Shown here: one piece after another, positions 10,494 through 19,202 of the stretch
Position numbering within the stretch: position 1 is the first letter of the stretch
Layout of the letters: the number at the start of each line of letters is the position of its first letter
From: Rhodococcus triatomae BKS 15-14
GTDB taxonomy: Bacteria > Actinomycetota > Actinomycetes > Mycobacteriales > Mycobacteriaceae
DNA length: 64,000 nt
Direction of reading: 5' to 3'
NCBI GenBank assembly: GCA_000341795.1
Contig: AODO01000002.1
Location: 46,300 to 110,299, forward strand
Program-made: the position numbers and the translations under genes
The notes under the pieces: model-generated
Database searches by the model: none
What the model was told of the DNA's origin: nothing
The model's input: only the letters and a program-made list of their open reading frames with translations

Positions 10494-11621
10494 TCAGTAG
10501 TCGGCGTCGCCGTAGACGACGAGACCGCGCAGGTTCTTGCCGTCGAACATGTCCTGGTAGCCCTGGTTGATGTCCTCGAGGCGGTACTTCGTCGTCACCA
10601 GTTCCTCGAGCTTCAGGTTCCCGGTCCGGTAGAGGTCGAGCAGCTTGGGGATCTGGGTACGTGGACCCACACCGCCGAAGATCGCACCCTGTACCCGCTT
10701 CTGGAGGAGGGTGAGCTCGAACAGGTTCAGATCGACGGTCGAGTTGGCGAAATGCCCCATGCCGGTGACGATCACCTGACCACCTTTTCCGGTCAGGCTC
10801 AGTGCCTCCTGGATGTTCTTGCCCTCGATCTCGCCTACGGTGACGATCGTGACCTGCGCCATCTTTCCCCAGGTCAGGTCGGGCAACTCGGCGAGCGCCT
10901 CTTCGACGGAGGCGTAGGTGTGAGTGGCCCCGAAATCCAGTGCCTGCTTGCGCTTGAACTCGACGGGGTCGATCGCGACGACGTATCGGGCGCCCGCATG
11001 CTTCGCGCCCTGAACGGCATTGATTCCGACGCCGCCGATGCCCATCACGACGGCGGTGTCGCCGGGGCGGGTGTCGCCGATCTCCGTCGCCGAACCCCAG
11101 CCGGTGGAGACACCGCAGCCGAGCAGGGCCGCGACCTCGAGGGGGATGTCCTTCTCGATCTTGACGACCGATGCCTGATGGACGGTCACGTACGGCGCGA
11201 AGGTGCCGAGCAGGCACATCTGGATGACCGGCTGACCGTCCCTGGTCACCCGGAAGGTCTTGTCCGAGATGGCCTGGCCGGTGAGCAGTCCGGCGCCCTC
11301 GTCGCACAGGTTCTGCAGACCGCTCGCGCAGGACGGGCAGGTGCCGCACGCCGGGATGAATGCGAGGACCACGTGGTCCCCCACCTCGAGTCCGTTGACC
11401 CCGGGCCCGACCTTGGTGACCACGCCCGCGCCCTCGTGGCCCCCGAGGACCGGCATGAACGGAACCGGGCTGCTGCCGGCGACGACGTGCGCGTCCGAAT
11501 GGCACAGGCCGGACGCGGCGAGCTTCACCTGGACCTCACCGGCAACCGGGTCACCGAGTTCCACCTCGGTGATCTTCCACGGTGCGCCGACCTCTTCGAC
11601 GATCGCAGCCTTGACCTTCAT
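10494..11621 (-). CDS. zinc alcohol dehydrogenase, NDMA-dependent (mycofactocin-associated) type
   Basis: This 375-residue medium-chain dehydrogenase has catalytic zinc ligands around Cys40 and His62 (GHEGAG, 61-66), structural zinc ligands Cys92, Cys95, Cys98 and Cys106, and a Rossmann GIGGVG motif. The sequence resembles the NDMA-dependent alcohol dehydrogenase family, whose tightly bound NAD(H) is believed to be recycled through the redox cofactor mycofactocin. The ATG at 11621 is chosen because GAGGAGG lies six bases upstream. It is the first gene of its run and is divergent from the AraC regulator, which is therefore its likely controller. The mycofactocin assignment is by family resemblance. 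Confidence 0.88.
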   Translation of the reverse strand: MKVKAAIVEEVGAPWKITEVELGDPVAGEVQVKLAASGLCHSDAHVVAGSSPVPFMPVLGGHEGAGVVTKVGPGVNGLEVGDHVVLAFIPACGTCPSCASGLQNLCDEGAGLLTGQAISDKTFRVTRDGQPVIQMCLLGTFAPYVTVHQASVVKIEKDIPLEVAALLGCGVSTGWGSATEIGDTRPGDTAVVMGIGGVGINAVQGAKHAGARYVVAIDPVEFKRKQALDFGATHTYASVEEALAELPDLTWGKMAQVTIVTVGEIEGKNIQEALSLTGKGGQVIVTGMGHFANSTVDLNLFELTLLQKRVQGAIFGGVGPRTQIPKLLDLYRTGNLKLEELVTTKYRLEDINQGYQDMFDGKNLRGLVVYGDADY

Positions 11622-11666
11622 GCAACGCCTCCTCATGTGTGCCAACCGACACAAGCCACGTCAGAT

Positions 11667-11680
11667 GTGACATGTGTCAC
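11667..11680. promoter_or_regulatory. palindrome GTGACA-TG-TGTCAC, candidate AraC-type operator
   Basis: Perfect 6-bp arms around a TG centre, located 46 bp before the alcohol dehydrogenase start and about 150 bp before the regulator start. A looser GTGT...ACAC repeat lies just beside it (11637-11652). Its position fits an operator or activator site for the divergent pair, but binding is not shown. Confidence 0.45.
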
Positions 11681-11830
11681 TGCCCACACGGTAGAGCCCT
11701 GCCCGGGAATCGGCCAGGACCGTCCGGGCCACAACACGACCGTTCCGGCCAACGCGCGACGGCGGCGCGCACACGCCGACGTGGACTCCGACTCGTTGAC
11801 GCGTCGACGGCGGTCGGTGAGACTGGCCAC

Positions 11831-12907
11831 ATGATCCCCGGTGCCGTGGTCCGTCGCGAACTGTCACCGGCGCCTGCGGTGACGCAGGAGTCCAACCGGA
11901 TCATCGCCGCCATCACCGATCCCTGGGATCATCCGCGCACGATGGTGTCGGTGTCGCTGATGTGCGAGTGGGGCGCAGCCAACGGCATCACCGCATCGAC
12001 ACTGCTCCGCGGATCGGGCATCGACGAGCGGTCACTGACCGACCCGGAGATCCTCGTCGAGGCACGCCAGGAGATGGCCGTCATCCGCAACCTGGTGACC
12101 GCGACCGCAGCTCGGCCGGGGGCAGGCGTCGAGGTCGGCTCGCTGTACCACCTGACCGCCTACGGCTATCTCGGGTACCTCCTGACCGCCGCCGCGACCG
12201 CGCGCGACACGGTCGAGCACGGCCTGCACTTCGCCCTCCTGACCTTCGCGTTCACGACGATGACGGCGCGCATCGACTCGGGTGGCCGGTACGTGCTCAC
12301 CTTCCAGGCGGAGGACGTCCCCGAGGACATCAGGTGGTTCGTGGTGGAACGGGACGTCGCCGCCGTGGTGCAGGTGCACCGCGAGATCTTTCCCGGCGCG
12401 GACCGCGTGCCGTTGCGCGAGATCCGCCTCGCGGCGGGCCATCCCGGTTCGACGCGGGTCTACTCGGACTACTTCGGCGTGCCGGTCGAGTTCGGTTGCG
12501 CGCGCAGCGAGGTCGTGCTGGACGCCGGATACCTCGACGAGGTGCCGCCGATGGCGAACACGCACACCGCGCAGCTCCTCGTCGCGCAGTGCGAACGTAT
12601 TCGCGCCGAGCGCCTGCACCACACGGGCGTCGCCGCACAGGTCCGCGCCCACCTGCTCGACCGGACGTCGCTGGACCTGACGCTGGAGGAGGTGGCGATG
12701 CAGCTGCACTACGCTCCCCGTACCCTGCGGCGACACCTCGAGCACGAGGGCACGACGTTCCGTGAGCTCCTCGAGGAGGTTCGCCGTGGCGTCGCCGAGA
12801 GTCTGCTGCGGGAGCGTTCGGTACCTCGGCACGAGATCGCCCGGCGACTCGGGTACCAGGACTGGTCGAGTGTCGTGCGGGCCCGCCGCCGCTGGAAGCG
12901 CGCGTGA
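11831..12907 (+). CDS. AraC-family transcriptional regulator (OruR/ArgR-like)
   Basis: This 358-residue protein has an N-terminal arabinose-binding-like ligand domain of about 200 residues (PF12625 type) and a C-terminal AraC double helix-turn-helix (about 280-358). It is divergent from the alcohol dehydrogenase and probably controls the catabolic cluster in response to a hydrophobic substrate, as family members often do. The second HTH reads RLGYQDWSSVVRARRRW and stops at once, so the usual closing G-x-S-P segment is missing. The start at 11831 lacks a strong ribosome-binding site and is uncertain. A hairpin overlaps the stop codon. Confidence 0.85.
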   Translation: MIPGAVVRRELSPAPAVTQESNRIIAAITDPWDHPRTMVSVSLMCEWGAANGITASTLLRGSGIDERSLTDPEILVEARQEMAVIRNLVTATAARPGAGVEVGSLYHLTAYGYLGYLLTAAATARDTVEHGLHFALLTFAFTTMTARIDSGGRYVLTFQAEDVPEDIRWFVVERDVAAVVQVHREIFPGADRVPLREIRLAAGHPGSTRVYSDYFGVPVEFGCARSEVVLDAGYLDEVPPMANTHTAQLLVAQCERIRAERLHHTGVAAQVRAHLLDRTSLDLTLEEVAMQLHYAPRTLRRHLEHEGTTFRELLEEVRRGVAESLLRERSVPRHEIARRLGYQDWSSVVRARRRWKRA

Positions 12908-12937
12908 CACCGCCGCCGCCGGAGGCGCGGGTGTCAC
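12904..12937. terminator. hairpin overlapping the AraC-gene stop
   Basis: GTGACACC (12904-12911) pairs with GGTGTCAC (12930-12937), and further GCC/GGC pairing is possible inside. It lies between two convergent genes and includes the regulator's TGA codon. Confidence 0.5.
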
Positions 12938-12961
12938 GGCCGATACGGGAGCGGTTGCGGC

Positions 12962-14245
12962 TCAGCGACGAAAGCGCGCGAGCCACGTCATGAGTGGGTA
13001 ACCGAGCAGGATGCCCACCGACCCCCACGCGATACCTCCGAGCTCGACCGACCCGATGGAGAGGGTGAGGTCGCCGATGCCGGCGACGATCGCCGCGGCC
13101 ACGACGGTGAGGTTGACGGGATCGGTGAAGTCGACCTTCGCGTCTGCCCAGATCCGGACCCCGAGGATGCCGATCAGGCCGTAGAGCACGAGAGTGGCGC
13201 CGCCGATCACGCCGTCCGGGACGGTGAACACCAGGGCGCCGAACTTGGGCGAGAACGCCAGCACGACCGCGGTCGCCGCGGCCACCCAGTAGGCGGCCGT
13301 CGAGTAGACCCGGGTCGCGGCCATCACGCCGATGTTCTCCGCGTAGGTGGTGGTACCCGATCCACCGCCGGCACCGGCGAGCGTGGTGGCGAGTCCGTCC
13401 GCGAAGAGCGCATCGCCCGCGACGGCGTCGAGATTGCGACCGGTCATCGCGGAGACCGCCTTGACGTGGCCGACGTTCTCCGCGATGAGCACGATGACGA
13501 CGGGAAGCGTGAGAGCGATGACGGACCAGTTGAACTCGGGTCCGCGCAGGTGCGGGAGTCCGATCCACGCCGCATCGCGCAGCGCGTCGACGCGACTGTC
13601 GTCGAGTCCGCCGGTGACGGCCGCGAACACCCAGCCGATCACCACACCGACGAGGATGCCCAGGCGTCCGAGCAGGCCGGGCCCGACGGCGGTCACCACG
13701 AGGATCGCCACGAGCGTCACGGCTGCCACGAGCGGCTGGGCTTCGAAGGATCCGACGGCCGCGGGCGCGAGGTTGAGGCCGATGAGCATGACCACTGCGC
13801 CGGTGACGACCGGCGGCATGACCGCGTCGAGCACGCGGGCGCCCGCCAGCCGCACGAGTACACCGACCAGCATGAGAACGACGCCGACCGACAGGACGGC
13901 GCCGAGCTGGGCGGCCGGACCGTCGGCCGCCGATGCGGTGAGCGGCGCGATGAACGCGAACGACGACCCGAGGTAGCTCGGCACCCGACCACGCGTGATG
14001 ACGAGGAACAGTGCGGTGCCGATTCCGGAGAAGAGCAGCGTCGTGGTGACCGGGAACCCGGTGATGGTCGGAACGAGCAGCGTCGCACCGAACATCGCGA
14101 TCACGTGCTGCATTCCGACCCCGACGGTCCGAGGCCAGCTGAGGCGCTCGTCGGGCGCGACCACGGCGCCGTCTGCGATCGCCCGGCCGTCTCCGTGGAG
14201 GGTCCACCCGAAGCCGCCGCGCGCGGCCATGTCTCGTTTCGTCAC
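12962..14245 (-). CDS. NCS2-family uracil/xanthine permease
   Basis: This 427-residue integral membrane protein has about 12-14 hydrophobic helices and imports a nucleobase with protons. NCS2 motifs are clear: QHVIAMFGAT near residue 46 and GSGTTTYAENIGVMAATRVYS near residue 300. The resemblance is closest to UraA/uracil-xanthine permeases. The start is either GTG at 14245 (AGGA eight bases upstream) or ATG at 14230. It converges with the AraC regulator. Uracil and xanthine cannot be told apart from sequence alone. Confidence 0.9.
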   Translation of the reverse strand: MTKRDMAARGGFGWTLHGDGRAIADGAVVAPDERLSWPRTVGVGMQHVIAMFGATLLVPTITGFPVTTTLLFSGIGTALFLVITRGRVPSYLGSSFAFIAPLTASAADGPAAQLGAVLSVGVVLMLVGVLVRLAGARVLDAVMPPVVTGAVVMLIGLNLAPAAVGSFEAQPLVAAVTLVAILVVTAVGPGLLGRLGILVGVVIGWVFAAVTGGLDDSRVDALRDAAWIGLPHLRGPEFNWSVIALTLPVVIVLIAENVGHVKAVSAMTGRNLDAVAGDALFADGLATTLAGAGGGSGTTTYAENIGVMAATRVYSTAAYWVAAATAVVLAFSPKFGALVFTVPDGVIGGATLVLYGLIGILGVRIWADAKVDFTDPVNLTVVAAAIVAGIGDLTLSIGSVELGGIAWGSVGILLGYPLMTWLARFRR

Positions 14246-14282
14246 GAGGCAGATCCTAGGGCGCGCGCGGACGGCCGGGCGA

Positions 14283-15464
14283 TCAGCTACCGAAGGAGGG
14301 CGCGGGGGTCTCGCCGTCGAAGAGGGCCCGGACGAACGGCACGGTGTCGGGCAGCGAGGCGGCCATGGTGCCGCTGTGGTCGGTCGGGTAGGTCTTGAAC
14401 GTCACCGGTTCGCCATTGCGCGCGAGGGTGCTTCCGAGGAGCAACGTCGACGGCATGATGATGTCGGTGTCCTTGAGGCCCTGTCCCATGAAGAACGGCT
14501 TGTCGTAACCGGTTTCGGGGATTCCCATGTAGTCGGTGAGGACGCCCTGGACGTTCGGGATCGTCGAGAGCGGCTTGTCGAACAGGGATCCGATGACCAG
14601 TCCGCCGACCTCCTTCTTGAGCGGGTCGTAGCAGAGGGTTTCGGCCTTGGCGAGCCACTCGCGCCCCGAGTCGTTCAGCAGGGACGGGATGCCGAGTTCG
14701 GGGTGCGCGGCGTTCAGGCCCGCGAGGATGTAGAGCGAGTACACGGTGAGTCCGCCGGGCAGGGCGACCGGCGGGAAGCCGGGGCCGGCGAGCGCGACGA
14801 TGTTCTCGATGTAGGCGGGGACTCCGGTGCCGACGGCGCCTCGGTAGTCGAGTTCGGGACCGCCGAACTCGGTGGCGTAGCGCGCGGTGGTGATCGCGGC
14901 GCCGCCGCCCTGCGACTGCCCGATGGCGACCCAGGTGTTCGACAGCGACGGTTCGACGGCGCGTCCGGCCTTGACCATGTCGACGACGCTGTGCGCCTCG
15001 GCCTTGCCGTCGAGGTAGGGCATCGTGCCGGGGGTGCCCAGGCCGGCGTAGTCGCTGGCGACGACGGCGTAGCCCTGGTCGAGCCAGGTCCCGAGGTACG
15101 CGAAGTCACGCTCGCGAGCTCCGGGCCCGACGACGGAGGGTGCGCAGTCGTCGCCGAGACCGACGGTGCCGTGTGCCCAGGACAGCACGGGCCAGCCGCC
15201 TTCCGGCGCTTCGCCTTCGGGAACGAAGACGGTGCCGGTGCTCAGCGCGGGCTCACCGTTCGAGCCGGTGGTCCAGTAGGTGAGCCGGTGCGCATCCGCG
15301 GATCCGGGGTACCAGAGGTCGCGGGGCAGCGTCTCGTTGGCGGTGACGGTGCCGGGCGCGGCGGACTCGGGTGCGGCGACGGCCGGTGCGGTAGCGAGCA
15401 GTGCACCTCCGAGTGCCAGTGCGAGGCCGAGTACGCCGGTACGGCGGCGGATGGTTCGAGTCAC
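14283..15464 (-). CDS. secreted lipase/esterase (LIP family)
   Basis: This 393-residue exported hydrolase has an Arg-rich signal peptide with a hydrophobic core and a cleavage site near AVA-AP (residue 30). The nucleophile motif is GQSQGG (Ser184). The fold and motifs match secretory lipases of the PF03583 group, which are common in Rhodococcus and Nocardia and act on triglycerides or esters outside the cell. The GTG at 15464 is chosen because AAAGGA lies six bases upstream; an in-frame GTG at 15488 has no such site. It is a single gene between the permease and the PHP protein. Confidence 0.9.
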   Translation of the reverse strand: MTRTIRRRTGVLGLALALGGALLATAPAVAAPESAAPGTVTANETLPRDLWYPGSADAHRLTYWTTGSNGEPALSTGTVFVPEGEAPEGGWPVLSWAHGTVGLGDDCAPSVVGPGARERDFAYLGTWLDQGYAVVASDYAGLGTPGTMPYLDGKAEAHSVVDMVKAGRAVEPSLSNTWVAIGQSQGGGAAITTARYATEFGGPELDYRGAVGTGVPAYIENIVALAGPGFPPVALPGGLTVYSLYILAGLNAAHPELGIPSLLNDSGREWLAKAETLCYDPLKKEVGGLVIGSLFDKPLSTIPNVQGVLTDYMGIPETGYDKPFFMGQGLKDTDIIMPSTLLLGSTLARNGEPVTFKTYPTDHSGTMAASLPDTVPFVRALFDGETPAPSFGS

Positions 15465-15541
15465 GGTGTTCCTTTTCGACGTGCGCACCGACCGCGGTCG
15501 CGGCCCGGTGTCGCGACACTACGAGTTGATTAACCGAATGG

Positions 15542-16552
15542 TCAAGCTTTTGTCCATGCCAGCAACCGCTCGGCGGACCAGGTGTTGACGATCCGGTCGG
15601 CGGGCACCTCGCACGCTTGCGCCCGTTCACAGCCGTACCCCTGGAAGTCGAGTTGCCCGGGCGCGTGCGCGTCCGTGTCGATCGCGAACAGGCACCCGCG
15701 TTCCAACGCCGCACGAATGAGCCGCGTCGGCGGATCCCGGCGCTCGGGTCGACTGTTGATCTCGACCGCGGTGTCGAACTGCCGGCACGCCTCGAACACC
15801 ACCTCGGCGTTGAAGTCCGACTCGGGGCGGGCCCCTCGACCGCCCTCGACCAGCCTTCCCGTGCAGTGCCCGAGAACGTCGACGAGCGGATTCGCCACCG
15901 CTCGGACCATCCGTCGCGTCATCGCGTCGTGATCCATCCGGAGCTTCGAGTGCACGCTGGCGACGACGATGTCCAGCTCGGCGAGCAGCGCCGGGTCCTG
16001 ATCGAGTGTTCCGTCGTCGAGGATGTCCACCTCGATCCCGGTGAGGATCCGGAACGGCGCCAACTCCTCGTTCAGTTCGGCGACGACGTCGAGCTGACGG
16101 CGCAGCCGGTCGGCGGACAGCCCGTTCGCGACCGTCAGTCGCGGCGAGTGATCCGTGAGCGCGCAGTAGTCGTGTCCGATCATCGCCGCGCGGCGCATCA
16201 TCTCCTCGATCGGGCTGCCGCCGTCGGACCAGTCCGAGTGGGTGTGCAGGTCGCCGCGCAACGCGGCGAGGAGCTCGCGGCCACCGACACCGATCTGCTG
16301 CGCCGACTTCTCGACCTCGGACAGGTACGCGGGAACCTCGCCGGCCCACGCCTGCGCGATCACGGCGGCGGTCTTCGGACCGATGCCCGGCAACGCCGTC
16401 CAGGTATCGGTGCGGCCGTAACGGTCGCGCTGCTCGGGCGTCAGTGCCTCGACGACGTCCGCGGCGCGCCGGTACGCCTTGACCCGATGGGTTTCCGCCC
16501 GGCCCCGCTCGAGCCAGAACGCGATCTCCCGTAAAGCCTCGACGGGGTCCAT
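15542..16552 (-). CDS. PHP-domain phosphoesterase with N-terminal helix-hairpin-helix (PolX C-terminal-like)
   Basis: This 336-residue protein resembles the C-terminal half of DNA polymerase X without the polymerase domain. An N-terminal helix-hairpin-helix segment (TALPGIGPKTAAVI, about residues 52-65) is followed by a PHP domain with metal-binding motifs DLHTHSDWSDG, TDHSPR, HCTGR and DTDAHAPGQL. PHP domains are metal-dependent phosphoesterases or exonucleases; the substrate here is unknown. The start is taken at 16552 (AGG at a good distance); ATG at 16570 is the alternative and would overlap the ptsI stop at 16579 less closely. It follows ptsI on the same strand, 26 bp away. Confidence 0.85.
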   Translation of the reverse strand: MDPVEALREIAFWLERGRAETHRVKAYRRAADVVEALTPEQRDRYGRTDTWTALPGIGPKTAAVIAQAWAGEVPAYLSEVEKSAQQIGVGGRELLAALRGDLHTHSDWSDGGSPIEEMMRRAAMIGHDYCALTDHSPRLTVANGLSADRLRRQLDVVAELNEELAPFRILTGIEVDILDDGTLDQDPALLAELDIVVASVHSKLRMDHDAMTRRMVRAVANPLVDVLGHCTGRLVEGGRGARPESDFNAEVVFEACRQFDTAVEINSRPERRDPPTRLIRAALERGCLFAIDTDAHAPGQLDFQGYGCERAQACEVPADRIVNTWSAERLLAWTKA

Positions 16553-16578
16553 CTCCCCATCCTGTGCCATCCGCGGCG

Positions 16579-18297
16579 CTACCGCAGGATCTCGGTCGCC
16601 TTCTGGCGTGCCGCGGACGGGTCCGCGGCGGCGAGTGCCGCGTCGGCGGCGCGGCGGCACTGCGCGAGGTCCACCGACGCCAGCGCGGACCCGGTCGCCG
16701 CGACCGCGGAGGCTGCCATCGACAGCGAGGTGACTCCGAGGCCCACCAGGACGCACGCCAGCAACGGATCGGCGGCGGCTTCACCGCACACCCCGACGCT
16801 CTTGCCCACCCGAGCGCCGTCCGCCGCGGTCCTGGCGACCAACGCCAGCACCGCGGGCTGCCACGGGTCGGTGAGGCCGGCGAGCGGCGCCGACATCCGA
16901 TCGGCGGCCATCGTGTACTGCGTGAGGTCGTTGGTGCCGATCGACAGGAAGTCGACGTGCTCGAGAATCCGGTCGGCCAACAGCGCGGCCGCGGGCACCT
17001 CCACCATGACACCGGGCACCAGGTCCCGCGCGCGGGCGGCCGCTGCGAACTCGGCGGCCTCGGCGAGGGTCGCGATCATCGGAGCCATCACGAGCACCTC
17101 CGACGACGATGTCCGCGACGCGGCGGCGATCGCGTCGAGCTGGCGTTCCAGCAGGCCCGGATGGCCCGCTGCGATGCGGTATCCCCGCACGCCGAGCGCG
17201 GGGTTCGCCTCCTCACCGGTCGGGGCGAACCTCATCGGCTTGTCCGAGCCGGCGTCGAGGGTGCGCACGACGACCTTTCCGTCGGGGAACGCGTCGAACA
17301 CCTCGCGGTAGATCTGCGCTTGTTCCTCCACCGGGGGTTCGGTGTCGCGGTCGAGGAACGCCAGCTCCGTCCGGAACAGCCCGACGCCCTCGGCCGCCGA
17401 CCCGTCCGCGGCCGCCCGCGCTCCCGGCCCGTCCTGGACGTTCGCGAGTACGGCCACCGGGTGTCCGTCCCGGGTCCGACCGGGACCGACCCAGGATGCG
17501 GTGCGCCGCCGAACGTCCGCCGAGTGCGCGACAGCGGACCGGGCGCGGCCGGGGTCGGGGTCCACCTCGACGGATCCCGCACTGCCGTCCACCAGAACCG
17601 GCGCGCCCGAGGCGATGTCGCCGAGCCCGGAGACACCGACGACGCAGGGTATGCCCAGTTGTCGGGCGATGATCGACGTGTGGCCGGTCGGTCCGCCGAG
17701 CGTGGTGGCGATGGCGACGACCAACGTCGGGTCGAGAACCGCGGTGTCGGCAGGTGCGAGGTCGCGCGCCACCAGCACCGAGGGCACGGACGGCGTCGGG
17801 ACGCCGGGTTCGGGCATCCCGTGCAGCTCGGCGATCACCCGGTCGCGGATGTCCTCGAGGTCGGTGACCCGTTCGGCCATCACCCCACCGAGCTCGGTGA
17901 AGACCGCGGCGAACCGGTCGGTGGCATCGGCGGTCGCGGAGTCGGCTGGTGCGCCTGCATCGATCAGTGTGCCGGCGGCACCGAGCCAGCCCCGGTCGGT
18001 GGCGAGCCCGGCGGTGGCTCGCAGGACGTCCGCGCCCGCGCCACGGACGCTGTCCGCGCGGGCCAGCAGACGAGCGGCCACGGCCTCGGCAGCGGCGAGG
18101 AAGCGCTGCTTCTCTGCGGGTCGATCGACGGCGGGCAGATCGGTGCCGCGCGCCGGGCGCCGGGGACGCTCACCGGGCCTGAGTGCGGGCCCGTAGCCCG
18201 CCCCGGGGACGACGGCGGTGCCGGCGAGCACTCGCCGACCCGCCCGCGCACCCGCTTTCACCTGCACCGAACCGTTCTCCGCCCCGATCCCGTCCAT
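16579..18297 (-). CDS. ptsI: phosphoenolpyruvate-protein phosphotransferase (PTS enzyme I)
   Basis: Enzyme I transfers phosphate from PEP to HPr, the first PTS step, in the cytoplasm. The 572-residue product has the HPr-binding N-terminal domain, the active-site His in GGPTGHTSIIARQLGIPCVVG (His206) and the C-terminal PEP-binding barrel with MVEVPAA and GVCGEAA. The ATG at 18297 follows GGAG; a GTG eight codons upstream is less likely. It is divergent from fruR-fruK-fruA-ptsH, with the C. glutamicum-like order ptsI/fruR/fruK/ptsF/ptsH. The shared intergenic region with its palindrome should let FruR control both directions. Confidence 0.95.
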   Translation of the reverse strand: MDGIGAENGSVQVKAGARAGRRVLAGTAVVPGAGYGPALRPGERPRRPARGTDLPAVDRPAEKQRFLAAAEAVAARLLARADSVRGAGADVLRATAGLATDRGWLGAAGTLIDAGAPADSATADATDRFAAVFTELGGVMAERVTDLEDIRDRVIAELHGMPEPGVPTPSVPSVLVARDLAPADTAVLDPTLVVAIATTLGGPTGHTSIIARQLGIPCVVGVSGLGDIASGAPVLVDGSAGSVEVDPDPGRARSAVAHSADVRRRTASWVGPGRTRDGHPVAVLANVQDGPGARAAADGSAAEGVGLFRTELAFLDRDTEPPVEEQAQIYREVFDAFPDGKVVVRTLDAGSDKPMRFAPTGEEANPALGVRGYRIAAGHPGLLERQLDAIAAASRTSSSEVLVMAPMIATLAEAAEFAAAARARDLVPGVMVEVPAAALLADRILEHVDFLSIGTNDLTQYTMAADRMSAPLAGLTDPWQPAVLALVARTAADGARVGKSVGVCGEAAADPLLACVLVGLGVTSLSMAASAVAATGSALASVDLAQCRRAADAALAAADPSAARQKATEILR

Positions 18298-18375
18298 CTC
18301 CACTCCTCGATTCCGACGCACTGCACTTCCGGCTCACCCGGACTGGCCGCATGTGACCAGGATTACTCGAACCCA

Positions 18376-18387
18376 TTGACATGTCAA
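18376..18387. promoter_or_regulatory. palindrome TTGACATGTCAA between ptsI and fruR
   Basis: A perfect 12-bp palindrome 78 bp upstream of ptsI. It may be an operator, or its TTGACA may serve as a -35 element. No factor can be assigned with certainty. Confidence 0.5.
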
Positions 18388-18400
18388 CACATCCAGGCGT

Positions 18401-18420
18401 AAAACAACATAAACCAACAT
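18401..18420. promoter_or_regulatory. direct repeat AAAMCAACAT x2, candidate FruR (DeoR-type) operator
   Basis: Two adjacent decamers, aaaacaacat and aaaccaacat, differ at one base and lie just upstream of the fruR ribosome-binding site. DeoR-family repressors of actinobacterial PTS genes often bind short AT-rich repeats containing ACAAA or AACA. This is a position-based inference. Confidence 0.45.
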
Positions 18421-18440
18421 GAATTCAGGCAGGAGGTCAC

Positions 18441-19202
18441 ATGTACGCCGAAGAGCGACAGCAGGCGATCGCGGAGCTGATCGGCCGGCGCGGCCGGGTG
18501 TCGGTCGCCGACCTCGCCGACGCCTACGACGTGACCACCGAGACCGTCCGGCGCGACCTCGCGGCGCTCGACCGGCTCGGACTGATCCGGCGCGTGCACG
18601 GCGGCGCCGTGTCCGCCGCCGCCATCACCCTCGGCGAGAAGGGCCTCGGCGAACGTGAGCACACCAACGCGCACGCCAAGGACCGGATCGCCGCCGCGGC
18701 GCTCGAACACCTGCCGGCCGACGGCGGAAGCATCGTCCTCGACGCCGGGACCACGACCTCTCGCATCGCGGCTCGCCTGCCCGCGGACCGCGACCTCACC
18801 GTCGTCACCAACTCGATCCCCGTCGCCACCCGGTGCACGGGCAGGCACACCCTGCAGATTCTCGGCGGTCGCGTCCGGGGTGTGACCCAGGCGGTGGTCG
18901 GCGACCAGGCGGTCGCCACACTGTCGGCGCTGCGCGTCGACGTCGCATTCGTCGGCGCCAACGGCATCACCGCGCAGCACGGACTCTCGACCCCCGACTT
19001 CGACGAGGCCGCCGTGAAGTCCGCCCTCGTCAGGTGCGCCAATCTGGTTGTCGTCGTGACCGATTCGAGCAAGATCGGCCGCGAGGACCTGGTCAGCTTC
19101 GCCGCCGTCGACGCCGTCGACGTGCTGGTGACCGACACCGACCTCGATGCGGGTGCCCGGGCGGAGTTCGAGAATCGCGGCGTGGAAGTGGTGCTCGCAT
19201 GA
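18441..19202 (+). CDS. fruR: DeoR-family repressor of the fructose PTS (FruR)
   Basis: This 253-residue protein has an N-terminal DeoR winged helix (VSVADLADAYDVTTETVRRDLAALDRLGLIRR, about residues 20-50) and a C-terminal sugar-phosphate sensor domain (DAGTTTSRIA, TNSIPVA, GANGIT). By position it matches C. glutamicum FruR, which represses the PTS genes until fructose 1-phosphate or a related effector accumulates. The ATG at 18441 follows AGGAGG. Its TGA overlaps the fruK ATG, so the two are translationally coupled. Confidence 0.92.
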   Translation: MYAEERQQAIAELIGRRGRVSVADLADAYDVTTETVRRDLAALDRLGLIRRVHGGAVSAAAITLGEKGLGEREHTNAHAKDRIAAAALEHLPADGGSIVLDAGTTTSRIAARLPADRDLTVVTNSIPVATRCTGRHTLQILGGRVRGVTQAVVGDQAVATLSALRVDVAFVGANGITAQHGLSTPDFDEAAVKSALVRCANLVVVVTDSSKIGREDLVSFAAVDAVDVLVTDTDLDAGARAEFENRGVEVVLA

